46,549 bases of DNA, from NCBI GenBank assembly GCA_028284725.1, contig JANQRD010000173.1, forward strand, positions 1-46,549. Reading direction: 5' to 3'. The notes below the pieces were generated by a model that was not told the DNA's origin, searched no databases, and saw only the letters and a list, made by a program, of their open reading frames with translations. The position numbers and the translations under genes were made by a program. Each line of letters begins with the position of its first letter. The stretch's first letter is position 1. Source of the DNA: Allomuricauda sp. (GTDB lineage Bacteria > Bacteroidota > Bacteroidia > Flavobacteriales > Flavobacteriaceae). Below are positions 33,986 through 42,821 of the stretch, in pieces.

Positions 33986-34213
33986 ATGGAATTACCCAAG
34001 TTTCTTTTAGGTGACAACACCGATTTTCCAAACGCCATTTACATCGTGCATACCGAATATCCGAGGTTCATTATTAATCTTGAAAATGATGAAGTGGAAT
34101 GGCTGGAAGAATTTTCAAAGGAAGACGAGGAGGAATTGGCAGCTGAGGCCGAAAACTTGATTGAAGCAGCCACCGCTTTTTACGATAGGGAAATTTCACG
34201 ATACGACGAGTAG
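33986..34213 (+). CDS. small acidic protein of unknown function
   Basis: 75-residue soluble protein, strongly acidic in its C-terminal half (EEFSKEDEEELAAEAENLIEAA). The N-terminal half, LPKFLLGDNTDFPNAIYIVHTEYPRFIINL, forms strands with a PRFIINLE turn. I know it only as a conserved flavobacterial hypothetical. It starts 3 nt after the MATE stop and ends 2 nt before the PAP2 start, so it is part of the operon and probably real. No motif suggests a function. Confidence 0.8.
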   Translation: MELPKFLLGDNTDFPNAIYIVHTEYPRFIINLENDEVEWLEEFSKEDEEELAAEAENLIEAATAFYDREISRYDE

Positions 34214-34215
34214 AA

Positions 34216-34785
34216 ATGTTGGAGGGACTCATTCAACAGGATAAGGAGCTCTTTTTGTTTCTAAATGGTTTGGGAACAACCACTTGGGATGGGTTTTGGA
34301 TGTTCATTACCCATAAATTAAGTGCGATCCCGCTTTATCTGCTGTTACTTTTTCTTACGTATAGACACTTTGGGGTAAAGAAAACACTTTTAGTGCTGGT
34401 GTTCATCGCTCTTCTGATCACAGCTACCGATCAATTGACCAACTTTTTTAAGTACGGTGTGCAACGACTTAGACCATGTCATGATCCAGATGTAAATACC
34501 ATTGCCAGATTGGTGAAAAAATCTTGTGGTGGGAAGTTTGGGTACTTTTCGGCACATGCCTCCAATGCTATGGCATTGGCGACCTTTTTCTCGGTTTTGA
34601 TTGGGAAAAAAGTAAGGCTCTTGGTTCCTTTTTTGATTTTATGGGCTGCTCTGGTAGGTTACAGTAGAATCTATATTGGGGTACACTTTCCTTTGGACGT
34701 TATCACAGGAATTGGAGTAGGCATTCTTTTTGGATGGCTATTTGCCAAGTTGGCTATATTTGCATTCCAAAAATCGGGCATATGA
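34216..34785 (+). CDS. PAP2-family phosphatase (membrane)
   Basis: 189-residue membrane phosphatase acting on lipid phosphates or undecaprenyl pyrophosphate. The three PAP2 motifs are present: K-x6-RP in KYGVQRLRPC, the SxH motif as YFSAHASNAMA, and SRIYIGVHFPLDV with the catalytic histidine. Five hydrophobic helices are visible. The gene overlaps the next start by 4 nt (ATGA). Given the neighbours, recycling of the carrier lipid is a plausible role, but broader specificity cannot be excluded. Confidence 0.92.
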   Translation: MLEGLIQQDKELFLFLNGLGTTTWDGFWMFITHKLSAIPLYLLLLFLTYRHFGVKKTLLVLVFIALLITATDQLTNFFKYGVQRLRPCHDPDVNTIARLVKKSCGGKFGYFSAHASNAMALATFFSVLIGKKVRLLVPFLILWAALVGYSRIYIGVHFPLDVITGIGVGILFGWLFAKLAIFAFQKSGI

Positions 34786-36440
34786 TATCTTCAACCAGGT
34801 ATTGGTTCTTACTTTCCCTTGTTGTTTTGGCGTACATCGCAGGTATGTTCGTCACCCTTTTTGAGAACGATTCGGCCCAATTTGCGGTTATGGCCATGCG
34901 AATGGTTCAGGAAAACGACTTTTTTACACTGATCAAAGGAACGGAGGAGTACTTGGACAAACCCCACATGCACTACTGGTTGGCCGCGCTGTCTTATAAG
35001 ATTTTTGGTATTCATGATTGGGCCTATCGTATTCCAGCGATTTTGGTAAGCCTATTGGGAGCCTATAGCTGTTATGGTTTGGGAAAACTGCTCTACAATA
35101 AGGACATTGGTAGATTTTCCGCTCTAATTTTCATGACGGCACAGACCATTGTATTGTCCAATATCGACGTTCGAACCGATGCAGTTTTAACAGGGTTCAC
35201 CATTTTTTCCATCTGGCAGTTGGTGGCCTATGTTGAGCGGAACTCGGTAAAAAACATTATGCTGGGAGCTCTTGGCGCGGGACTTGCCTTTTCAACCAAG
35301 GGACAGATTGCCCTGGTGGTCATTGGAGTGTCGTTGTTATGCCATTTGGCCTACACCCGAAAATGGAATCGTTTGTTGAGTTGGAAGGTTCTTTTAGCAC
35401 TGATTGTTTTTGGAATTTCGATCGCTCCCATGTTATATGCTTACTATTTGCAGTTCGATTTGCATCCTGAGAAAGTCATCCGCGGTAGAAATAACAGAAG
35501 TGGCATCTTTTTTATTTTTTGGGAGCAAAGTTTTGAGCGTATGAGCGGGGAAGGAGTTGGAAAGAATAGCAGCGACTTCTTTTTCTTCTTCCATACTTTT
35601 TTGTGGGTCTTCCTACCTTGGACCATATTGGCTCTTATTGCCTATTGGCGTCGTGTGAAGGTGTTTTGGAAAATGAAGTTTGCATACAGACCGCAATTTG
35701 AGTTTTTGACCATGGGCGGTATAACTATCCTATTCCTTCTGATCAGTTTTGCCCAGTTCAAACTACCGCACTACATGAACATTCTTATACCATTATATTC
35801 TATACTATCGGCCTCTTACCTGTTTAGTTTGTATCGTCATGAGAAACATACAATCATAAAACTGATTTTGGGAATTCAATATGCTATTCTAAGCATCGTA
35901 TTCATATTTGTGCTTTTGGTGTGTTTCCATGTGTTCAAGTTTGAAAAATTACACTGCTATATCATTTTGATTGCCTTATTGGGCGTAATCACCTATTTCT
36001 GTTTAAATCGCGAGCCTTATTATTTAAGAATCATTACACTTTCAGTGTACAGTTCGTTGCTATTGAATGGGGTAATGAACCTGCATTTCTACCCCTCTTT
36101 ATTGGAATATCAAGCGGGATCGACAATGGCGGAAATAGTGAAAGAGCGCAATATTCCAGTGGATAGCATTTATAAAATCAACAACAGGCACACCTGGGGC
36201 TTGGATTTCTATAATAAAAAGCCTGTGAACATAATTTCCTCTTTGGATTTAATAGATAAAAGTGGTGCTTGGGTCTATGCTTCGGATAAGGATCTAGAAC
36301 AATTACTCAGTGAAGGGTATCACTGGCATGAACAGATTACCGTAGATCAATTTCGAATTACCCGGCTGCAGGTGAAGTTCCTAAACCCCCATACGCGTTC
36401 AAAAGTATTGAACAAAATGCACCTGGTTCAATTGGACTGA
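34782..36440 (+). CDS. ArnT-like glycosyltransferase family 39 protein
   Basis: About 552 residues with a dozen hydrophobic helices. The first loop has the acidic FENDSAQFAVMAMRM and the family-typical DKPHMHYWLAALSYKIFG; DVRTDAVLTGF follows. The large C-terminal region (after residue 440) is a soluble periplasmic part. Members transfer sugar from polyprenyl phosphate to a periplasmic acceptor. Start chosen at the ATG at 34782, overlapping the PAP2 stop by 4 nt. It converges with the flippase-like gene, overlapping it by 13 nt. Confidence 0.9.
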   Translation: MISSTRYWFLLSLVVLAYIAGMFVTLFENDSAQFAVMAMRMVQENDFFTLIKGTEEYLDKPHMHYWLAALSYKIFGIHDWAYRIPAILVSLLGAYSCYGLGKLLYNKDIGRFSALIFMTAQTIVLSNIDVRTDAVLTGFTIFSIWQLVAYVERNSVKNIMLGALGAGLAFSTKGQIALVVIGVSLLCHLAYTRKWNRLLSWKVLLALIVFGISIAPMLYAYYLQFDLHPEKVIRGRNNRSGIFFIFWEQSFERMSGEGVGKNSSDFFFFFHTFLWVFLPWTILALIAYWRRVKVFWKMKFAYRPQFEFLTMGGITILFLLISFAQFKLPHYMNILIPLYSILSASYLFSLYRHEKHTIIKLILGIQYAILSIVFIFVLLVCFHVFKFEKLHCYIILIALLGVITYFCLNREPYYLRIITLSVYSSLLLNGVMNLHFYPSLLEYQAGSTMAEIVKERNIPVDSIYKINNRHTWGLDFYNKKPVNIISSLDLIDKSGAWVYASDKDLEQLLSEGYHWHEQITVDQFRITRLQVKFLNPHTRSKVLNKMHLVQLD

Positions 36441-37312
36441 CCGACCACTTCCAATTCTGGTTTTTTAAAGTGGTATACGATTCCAAAAAAGGAAATCAAG
36501 GCCGTAATCAAGAAAAACACAAAACTGATACTAATGGAGGTGCCGGCATCCAATCCCAGCCATTTGGCGCCATATAAAAAAGTCACTTCTCGACTTCCGA
36601 TGCCACCAATGGTAAGCGGAATCACCGAAACAATGGAAGATACCAAAAACACGAACAGATAGGCGTAGGTATCAAGCGGTACCGAAAGTGCCTTAAGGAT
36701 ACATAGGATACATACCAATTGGGAAAGTTGCACAAATGCCGAATAGATGAACGAACCCCAAAAAACCGGTAGGGCATAGGAAAAGAACTTTTTGTTCAAA
36801 AACCAGAAAACCAGAATGCTCAAAGGAATGGCCAAAACAACCAGCCATGTGAATTTTTCAAAAAAATGTGTTTTTAAAAGCAAGGCTAAAGCACAGGCAT
36901 AGATGAAAATCAACAACATTCCACTCAACCGATCTAGCAGTAATACCGACACCACTTTTTTGGTTCCCGATTTGTATTTTTTTTGGATGACGTATCCTTT
37001 GTAGGCATCTCCTCCAATACCTCCAGGTAAAAAGAGATTATAGAACATGCCCAACACGTACAGCTTCAGATTACTGATTTGGGATAGCTTCACTCCAATT
37101 TGGTGAAAATAAAGATTGAGCCGAAAGGAGGCCAATATCTTTGAAAGGGCAACCAATAGGATTCCCAAAAACAGGTAAAAAGGATTACTGCCCTTTAGCG
37201 TGCGGGTCACATCTGCAAAGTCTATTTTGGTGAAAATGAAGTAGACCAAAGCTGCACTGACCACAAATTTTAGTGCAGTGATGAGTCTTTTACGCAGCTT
37301 TTCCGTCACCAA
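36428..37312 (-). CDS. flippase-like membrane protein (lysylphosphatidylglycerol synthase TM region/UPF0104)
   Basis: 294 residues with about eight hydrophobic helices and no cytoplasmic catalytic domain. Landmarks: LKGSNPFYLFLGILLVALS, LFLPGGIGGDAYKGYVIQ, VSVLLLDRLSGMLLIF and VIPLTIGGIGSREVTF. The family is believed to move lipids or lipid-linked sugars across the membrane, though specificity is unknown. Its start lies within the last codons of the upstream GT2 gene (23-nt overlap), and the two are one operon. Confidence 0.88.
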   Translation of the reverse strand: MVTEKLRKRLITALKFVVSAALVYFIFTKIDFADVTRTLKGSNPFYLFLGILLVALSKILASFRLNLYFHQIGVKLSQISNLKLYVLGMFYNLFLPGGIGGDAYKGYVIQKKYKSGTKKVVSVLLLDRLSGMLLIFIYACALALLLKTHFFEKFTWLVVLAIPLSILVFWFLNKKFFSYALPVFWGSFIYSAFVQLSQLVCILCILKALSVPLDTYAYLFVFLVSSIVSVIPLTIGGIGSREVTFLYGAKWLGLDAGTSISISFVFFLITALISFFGIVYHFKKPELEVVGQSN

Positions 37313-38252
37313 TCGATATTTTTTTGACCCGATAAGGCCTTTTTTGCTGGGATTCGTAGTAGGTACGGATCAATAGTTCCATCACAATTCCAATAGTGAA
37401 GAGTTGAATACCTCCCAAAATAAACATCATACCAAAAATCAATAAAGGTCTACTGCCAATGTCCTCCCCAAATCCGAGTTTGACAATTAATAAATAAATA
37501 TTGATGAAGATGCCGAGAATGATCAACAACACTCCAAAAATCCCAAAAAGGTGGATAGGCCGTTGGAAATACTTTCGAATAAAGAGCAGCAACATCATAT
37601 CGGCCACGACCTTAAAAACCCGTTCCAGTCCATATTTTGAGACACCCGCATGGCGCGCATGATGTTTTACGGGTACTTGTTTGATCTGGGCACCTTCCAA
37701 ATGGGCCAAAAGTGTGATGAAACGGTGCATTTCCCCATAAAGATTCAGACCTTTTGCGATGTCCTTGGTGAACACTTTAAGCGCACAACCGTTGTCCTTA
37801 ATATCAAGTTTGGTGACCCTTCGAACCAAAAAATTGGCAATTTTCGAAGGGATTTTTTTGACCAGGGAGTCTTTTCGTTTTTGACGGATTCCGGTGACCA
37901 CATCAAATTCTCCACTGACAGCTTCGGCCAACATTTTTGGAATGTCCGACGGGTCGTTCTGAAGATCACCGTCCATGGTGATGATATACTCCCCTTTGGC
38001 ATAATCTATCCCAGCAGCTAGGGCTAAACTCTGTCCGTAGTTCTTTTTGAGCTCGATCAAATGCACCTTGGAATCATCCATATCCTTCACCACCTTTCGG
38101 GTACTGTCCCTTGAAAAATCATCCACGTAAACGATTTGGTAATTGTAACCTTCGAGGCTTTCATGGATTTTTTGGGTGAGCAAGACCACGTTGTCTTGTT
38201 CGTTGTACAAAGGAACCACAATGGATAGGAGGGAGTCGGTGACGATGCTCAT
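37290..38252 (-). CDS. polyprenyl-phosphate glycosyltransferase-like GT2 with C-terminal TM helices
   Basis: 320-residue enzyme of the dolichyl-phosphate mannose synthase/GtrB type. LSIVVPLYNEQDNVV and YVDDFSRDST bind the nucleotide sugar. IITMDGDLQNDPSDIP carries the DxD metal site. KDNGCALKVFTKDI and GVSKYGLERVFKVVADM follow. Two hydrophobic helices at residues 235-258 and 270-300 anchor it. It is likely to load a sugar onto undecaprenyl phosphate on the cytoplasmic face, for a GT39-like enzyme to use outside. Operon partner of the flippase-like gene. Confidence 0.9.
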   Translation of the reverse strand: MSIVTDSLLSIVVPLYNEQDNVVLLTQKIHESLEGYNYQIVYVDDFSRDSTRKVVKDMDDSKVHLIELKKNYGQSLALAAGIDYAKGEYIITMDGDLQNDPSDIPKMLAEAVSGEFDVVTGIRQKRKDSLVKKIPSKIANFLVRRVTKLDIKDNGCALKVFTKDIAKGLNLYGEMHRFITLLAHLEGAQIKQVPVKHHARHAGVSKYGLERVFKVVADMMLLLFIRKYFQRPIHLFGIFGVLLIILGIFINIYLLIVKLGFGEDIGSRPLLIFGMMFILGGIQLFTIGIVMELLIRTYYESQQKRPYRVKKISIGDGKAA

Positions 38253-38286
38253 GTATTGGCGAATAATCTGCGCAAATTTACTTTTT

Positions 38287-39411
38287 TTATTTCAGTTCCC
38301 CGCGTATCTCCCCCAGCAGTGTTTTGGCTGCGTAAAAGGGGGACACTTTATTTTCTTCAATGGCCTTTAGCATCTTTTTCTCCAGTTTTTTAAAGGACTC
38401 TTTTTGATGAAAAAACTGTTTCAATTGCTCGTCAACGGTCTGAAGGAACCAATTTCGATTTTGAAGTTTTCTATTGCTGTCGAAATGTCCATTTTTTTTG
38501 TTTTGCAAAACAAAATCTTCAATCATTTCCCAAATTTCTTGGACTCCTGTATGTTCCACAGCAGAACACAGCATCACCTTTGGAGTCCATCCATTTTCTT
38601 TGGGCGGATACAAATGCAATGCTCTTGAAAATTCTGCCTCGGCCAATTTGGCCTTTTCCAAATTGCCACCATCGGCCTTGTTGATTGCAATGGCATCGGC
38701 CATTTCCATAATCCCTCTTTTAATCCCTTGGAGTTCATCACCAGCTCCTGAGAGTTTTAGCAATAAAAAAAAGTCGACCATGCTGTGCACTACCGTTTCG
38801 CTTTGACCCACTCCTACAGTCTCTACAAGAATTACATCGTAGCCAGCGGCTTCACAAAGCACAATACTTTCTCTGGTTTTTCGGGCTACACCACCCAATG
38901 ATTCACCAGAAGGTGACGGGCGAATAAACGCATTTGGATCTTTGGAAAGCGATTCCATCCGTGTTTTATCACCGAGGATACTTCCCTTGCTGAGGGAACT
39001 GGTTGGATCTACGGCCAAAACAGCTACTTTCTTGCCCATTTGGGTCAACATCTTTCCAAATATCTCGATAAAAGAGCTTTTTCCCACCCCAGGAACACCG
39101 GTAATGCCAATGCGTATACTGTTGCTAGGTACGGAAAGGCATTTTTCAATCACGGTGTTGGCCTTTTCAAAATGATCGGGATTGGCACTTTCCAAGAGGG
39201 TGATGGCCTTGGCCAAAATGGCTTTGTTCTCTTTTAAAATGCCATCGGTCAGTATCTCAACAGGAACCTCTTGCTTGCGAAGTTGCTTTATTTTGGAGAC
39301 TGTATTAGGTGGAGTTTTTTTTTCGTTTGCCAAGGCTAAAACGCATAGGATTTCATACGAAGGTATAAAGTTTTCCCCGGTTTGGGATGACATCTTACCA
39401 TCTGAAACCAT
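38287..39411 (-). CDS. meaB: methylmalonyl-CoA mutase-associated GTPase MeaB
   Basis: G3E-type P-loop GTPase that protects and reloads the B12 enzyme methylmalonyl-CoA mutase. GITGVPGVGKSSFIEIFGKML is the Walker A region; LAVDPTSSLSKGSILGDKTRM, DVILVETVGVGQSE and AIAINKADGGN (the NKxD guanine site) follow. The mutase genes are not in the window. The extent upstream is uncertain: the frame opens at 39411 but family N termini suggest a later start, possibly the TTG at 39333. The C-terminal helices (residues 315-374) are complete. Confidence 0.92.
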   Translation of the reverse strand: MVSDGKMSSQTGENFIPSYEILCVLALANEKKTPPNTVSKIKQLRKQEVPVEILTDGILKENKAILAKAITLLESANPDHFEKANTVIEKCLSVPSNSIRIGITGVPGVGKSSFIEIFGKMLTQMGKKVAVLAVDPTSSLSKGSILGDKTRMESLSKDPNAFIRPSPSGESLGGVARKTRESIVLCEAAGYDVILVETVGVGQSETVVHSMVDFFLLLKLSGAGDELQGIKRGIMEMADAIAINKADGGNLEKAKLAEAEFSRALHLYPPKENGWTPKVMLCSAVEHTGVQEIWEMIEDFVLQNKKNGHFDSNRKLQNRNWFLQTVDEQLKQFFHQKESFKKLEKKMLKAIEENKVSPFYAAKTLLGEIRGELK

Positions 39412-39585
39412 TAGGCTCTTATGGTTTAACAGATGTTATGCCTCATTTCACACAAATTTAATGGTGGTTTTTGGTGGTATCGACCTACAAATACTAACTT
39501 CTCTATTGAAATCGACCGGTAAGGAGCTTTTCTGGCTTTAAAAAACCTTGGGAAAGTTCTGGTTCCGGAATTAAAAACCTTACGA

Positions 39586-40011
39586 ATGAAAACTATTTTT
39601 GAGAGCAAGGCCACCAACTCCGGAGGTAGATCCGGACATGTACAAAGCGAAGATGGAGTACTGGATTTTAAAATCAGCATGCCAAGTTCCAAGGGAAAAC
39701 CGGATCCAAAATCCACCAATCCCGAAGAACTTTTTGCGGCAGCCTATTCCAGCTGTTTCGCAGGCGCCATACAGGTTGTGGCAAAAGAACATAAAGTAAA
39801 AGACTTAGGGGATTTCAGTGTTACGGCAACTATTGCTTTCAATACCGAGGATGATGGCGCATTCCTTGAAGCTACTTTGGATGCCTATTTGCCAACAGTG
39901 GATCAAGAAACTGGGGAGGACTTGATCAATGCCGCTCATGAAATATGCCCTTACAGTAAAGCAACTAGGGATAATATTACCGTTCACCTAAACCTTTTAA
40001 TCGACGTATAA
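39586..40011 (+). CDS. Ohr-type OsmC family peroxidase
   Basis: Thiol peroxidase that reduces organic hydroperoxides, 141 residues. Two redox cysteines are in the usual places: AAYSSCFAGAIQVVA (about residue 57) and HEICPYSKATRDN (about 123). The N-terminal TNSGGRSGHVQSEDGVLDFKIS and TNPEELFAAAYSSC fit the Ohr subgroup. Monocistronic, with an intrinsic terminator after it. No ohrR-like regulator is adjacent. Confidence 0.92.
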   Translation: MKTIFESKATNSGGRSGHVQSEDGVLDFKISMPSSKGKPDPKSTNPEELFAAAYSSCFAGAIQVVAKEHKVKDLGDFSVTATIAFNTEDDGAFLEATLDAYLPTVDQETGEDLINAAHEICPYSKATRDNITVHLNLLIDV

Positions 40012-40033
40012 AGACAAAAAATGCCCGAAAAAG

Positions 40034-40066
40034 AGGTCCCGTTGGCTTATCAGCGGGACTTTTTTG
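40034..40066 (+). terminator. intrinsic terminator after the OsmC gene
   Basis: GTCCCGTTG (40036-40044) pairs with CAGCGGGAC (40051-40059) around a 6-nt loop, with one G-T wobble, and a run of Ts follows. Confidence 0.85.
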
Positions 40067-40076
40067 TTAAAAAAGA

Positions 40077-40098
40077 TGCAAAACGGGGCTATTTTGCA
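40077..40098. promoter_or_regulatory. 7-8-7 inverted repeat upstream of the sigma-factor operon
   Basis: TGCAAAA-CGGGGCTA-TTTTGCA is a perfect 7-bp inverted repeat, 64 nt before the sigma-factor ATG. It may be an operator or a second hairpin; no T-run follows. Confidence 0.35.
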
Positions 40099-40161
40099 AC
40101 GCGCCATTTTTTGGATCGTCCTTAAATTGAACAACTAAAACACCAAATACTATAACTGGCC

Positions 40162-40704
40162 ATGTTTCATATTGAACTGGTGGAAAAATGCAAAGCGAAC
40201 GACCGTAAAGCCCAATTGAAGCTTTATAGGCAGTATTGTGATGGTATGTACGGCGTGGCCATGCGTTTTTTGAAAAATCCCGATGATGCGGAGGATGTGC
40301 TACAGGAATCTTTCATAAAGGCATTTCAACGGATTGATCAGTTTAAGGGTGAAGTGACCTTCGGGGCATGGTTAAAAAAGATTGTGGTGAACCGAAGTAT
40401 CGATTTTTTAAAATCCAAACACCAGCGCACTGTGGAATTACAGGAAGGACATATTCAGGTTGTTGAGGACAATGATTGGACGATTGCCGACGGAATTCCC
40501 ATTGAAAAAGTAAAAGAGTCCATTGAGGAATTGCCTGAAAGGTATCGGTACGTAGTGCAGTTGTTCTTGGTGGAGGGATATGACCATAGTGAAATCTCCC
40601 AAATATTGGAGATTTCTGAAACTGCTTCGAGAACCCGATTGCTAAGGGGCAAAACACAATTAAAAGAAATGCTAAAAGATGTAGCATATGGCACAGGATC
40701 TTAG
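40162..40704 (+). CDS. ECF RNA polymerase sigma factor
   Basis: 180-residue group IV sigma factor. Region 2 spans residues 20-85: YCDGMYGVAMRFLKNPDDAEDVLQESFIKAF with the -10-binding helix, then FGAWLKKIVVNRSIDFLK. Region 4 (residues 110-170) has IEELPERYRYVVQLFLVEGYDHSEISQIL followed by SETASRTRLLRGKTQLKEML, a helix-turn-helix. The gene overlaps the next by 17 nt, the arrangement of a sigma/anti-sigma pair. Autoregulation is common in this class. Confidence 0.94.
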   Translation: MFHIELVEKCKANDRKAQLKLYRQYCDGMYGVAMRFLKNPDDAEDVLQESFIKAFQRIDQFKGEVTFGAWLKKIVVNRSIDFLKSKHQRTVELQEGHIQVVEDNDWTIADGIPIEKVKESIEELPERYRYVVQLFLVEGYDHSEISQILEISETASRTRLLRGKTQLKEMLKDVAYGTGS

Positions 40705-41284
40705 GGAAATATTTGAAAAAGACCGCAAGTCTGAAAAATTTGCGATAAAAAAAGGGCACGAATCCCGCTTCATGTCCAGGTTGGAGCAGGAGCTTCCTGA
40801 GACTCCTTCGGAGAAGGGGTCTTCAACCTTTTTCCGATGGCAGATAGCGGCATCACTTATTGTACTTGTTGGACTTGGGATTTACTTTTTTGCGGGGGAT
40901 AAAGATACTGATCCAGTAGACAACAACTTTAAAAATGTAAATGCCACAGAAACAAAACGGGTGATCTCGTTGGGAGACCTTTCACCCGACTTGAAAAAAA
41001 TCGAGAGCTATTATGTAACAAACATCAATCTACAGCTTTCCGATCTGGAATTCAATGCCGACAACAAAGCACTGGTCGATGGCTACATGGTACAACTGGC
41101 CGAGCTGGATGCGGAGTACAACCGTTTAAATACCGAACTCAATGAAATTGGTCCCAATGACGATACCATCAGTGCATTGATCACGAACCTACAGTTGCGG
41201 TTGCAGTTATTGCAAAAGTTAAAAACAAAGTTGAATCAATTAAAATCATCAAAAAATGGACAGAAACCATCAAATATTGTGTAA
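40688..41284 (+). CDS. probable anti-sigma factor (single TM helix)
   Basis: 198-residue protein with a hydrophilic N-terminal region (residues 1-48, RLEQELPETPSEK), one transmembrane helix (WQIAASLIVLVGLGIYFFAG, about 50-69) and an outer helical region (residues 90-198) likely coiled. No zinc-binding HxxxCxxC motif is seen, so it is not a ZAS-type anti-sigma. The position (17-nt overlap after the sigma gene) and topology support the role. It overlaps the next gene by 29 nt. Confidence 0.7.
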   Translation: MAQDLREIFEKDRKSEKFAIKKGHESRFMSRLEQELPETPSEKGSSTFFRWQIAASLIVLVGLGIYFFAGDKDTDPVDNNFKNVNATETKRVISLGDLSPDLKKIESYYVTNINLQLSDLEFNADNKALVDGYMVQLAELDAEYNRLNTELNEIGPNDDTISALITNLQLRLQLLQKLKTKLNQLKSSKNGQKPSNIV

Positions 41285-42713
41285 CGTACTGTTCTTGGCC
41301 CTGGTCACCGTCACCGGCTACGGGCAAGAAAAGTCAAAAACGTACAAAGAGACCTTTAACGTAGGTGACGAAACTGTCTTGAATATTGATACAAGCCATG
41401 CGGATATCGAATTTGAGACTTGGAACAAAAACGAGGTGGAAATCACTGCGATTGTTGAGTTGGAAGGGGCTTCCGACGAAGAGGCAGCCTCATACTTTGA
41501 AAAGGATGTGGTCAAAATCCGAGGAAACAGCAAGGAAATTGACATTAGTACTGGAAGAAGTAGTTTTAGTGTCATTGGTCCGCATTCCTACAGTTTTAGT
41601 ACCGATTTTGATATTGACGTTCCCGAAATCACTTTTGTGGAGCCGCTTTTTGAGGAGCTGCACATTCCAGAAATACCAGAGGTATTCGTGATTCCCGAAA
41701 TGCCGCCAATGCCGCCGATTCCATTCACACAATTCGATTACGATGCCTATAAGAAAGATGGCGAAGCTTATTTGAAAAAGTGGAAAGAAGAATTTGACAA
41801 AGAATATAATGAGGAGTATAAAAACCGGTTTACGGAGTGGAGCAAACAATTGGAAGAAGTGGCCAAGAAAAGGGAAAAGCAGCAGAAAGAGCGGCAAGAG
41901 CAGCGAAAAAAGCTTTTGGAACAACGCGATAAGCAAAAGGAAGAGGCGCGAGGTACCCGTGACAAGGTAAGAGCGGAGAGGGATGAGGTTCGGAAAGAAC
42001 GCGACAGAATTCGGGAAAAACACGAATCACGAAGGGTATTTAGCATACACAGTGGGGATGATTCCAATATATTTTATTTTTCCTCGGATGGGGAGAAAAG
42101 AAAATACAAGGTCAAAAAGCGTATTAAGATTAAAATGCCCAAGTCGGTAAAGTTGAAAATGAACGTTCGACATGGAGAGGTAAAACTGGCCGCAAATACG
42201 AAAAACATCAACGCAAGCTTGTCCTATGCAAGCTTGCTTGCCTCCACCATTGATGGCGATGGAACCGATATTCGTGCGTCGTATTCCCCGGTGGTTGTGC
42301 AGAAATGGAATTACGGTCAGCTAAAAACCGATTATTCCGATGAGGTGAGCCTAAAAGAAGTCGGGGAACTGCGATTGAACTCGGTTTCCTCCAATGTGGT
42401 CATCGAAAGGCTGATGGACAAGGCCTTTTTGACCAACAACCTTGGGGAGCTCCATATCAACTCGGTTTCCGATGGTTTTTCCAATATAGACATCACTGTG
42501 GAGAATGGGGAGGTGGACTGCAAAATACCCGCAACACCTTTCTCCATCTATGTAAAGGAAACTACATCCAACTTTACATATCCCGAAGTGCTTGCCATAG
42601 GATCTTCGAGAAATTACAATACCAATGTCCACAAAGGGTATTACATTACGGATAAAGAAGGAAAGTCCATTAACATCACTTCAAAGTATAGCGAAGTGGT
42701 ATTAAAGGATTAG
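41256..42713 (+). CDS. secreted DUF4097-like protein with a highly charged coiled-coil insert
   Basis: 485-residue exported protein with a signal peptide ending around TGYGQEK. The N-terminal part (residues 20-110) shows the beta-helix pattern of DUF4097-type adhesin-like proteins (NIDTSHADIEFETWNKNEVEI), and the C-terminal part (residues 285-480) resumes it (LRLNSVSSNVVIERL, ELHINSVSDGF). Between them is a proline-rich stretch and a long region rich in Lys, Glu and Arg (residues 165-260) that must form a helical coiled coil. It lies third in the sigma-factor operon and is likely a target or sensor of that system. Confidence 0.75.
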   Translation: MDRNHQILCNVLFLALVTVTGYGQEKSKTYKETFNVGDETVLNIDTSHADIEFETWNKNEVEITAIVELEGASDEEAASYFEKDVVKIRGNSKEIDISTGRSSFSVIGPHSYSFSTDFDIDVPEITFVEPLFEELHIPEIPEVFVIPEMPPMPPIPFTQFDYDAYKKDGEAYLKKWKEEFDKEYNEEYKNRFTEWSKQLEEVAKKREKQQKERQEQRKKLLEQRDKQKEEARGTRDKVRAERDEVRKERDRIREKHESRRVFSIHSGDDSNIFYFSSDGEKRKYKVKKRIKIKMPKSVKLKMNVRHGEVKLAANTKNINASLSYASLLASTIDGDGTDIRASYSPVVVQKWNYGQLKTDYSDEVSLKEVGELRLNSVSSNVVIERLMDKAFLTNNLGELHINSVSDGFSNIDITVENGEVDCKIPATPFSIYVKETTSNFTYPEVLAIGSSRNYNTNVHKGYYITDKEGKSINITSKYSEVVLKD

Positions 42714-42821
42714 ACACCTTTTTAAAGCCCCAACTCCTTACTTGTAAAAAACCTTGATTCAGCGCAACACTTTCATCCAACTTCCTTTCAAAAGTCACAT
42801 TTGGCGAATACCTCAACAAGC

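Noticed and set aside
41490-42023. 177-residue Leu/Phe-rich open frame on the minus strand
   Set aside because: Antisense of the Lys/Glu/Arg-rich coiled coil, which automatically gives a hydrophobic-looking reverse reading.
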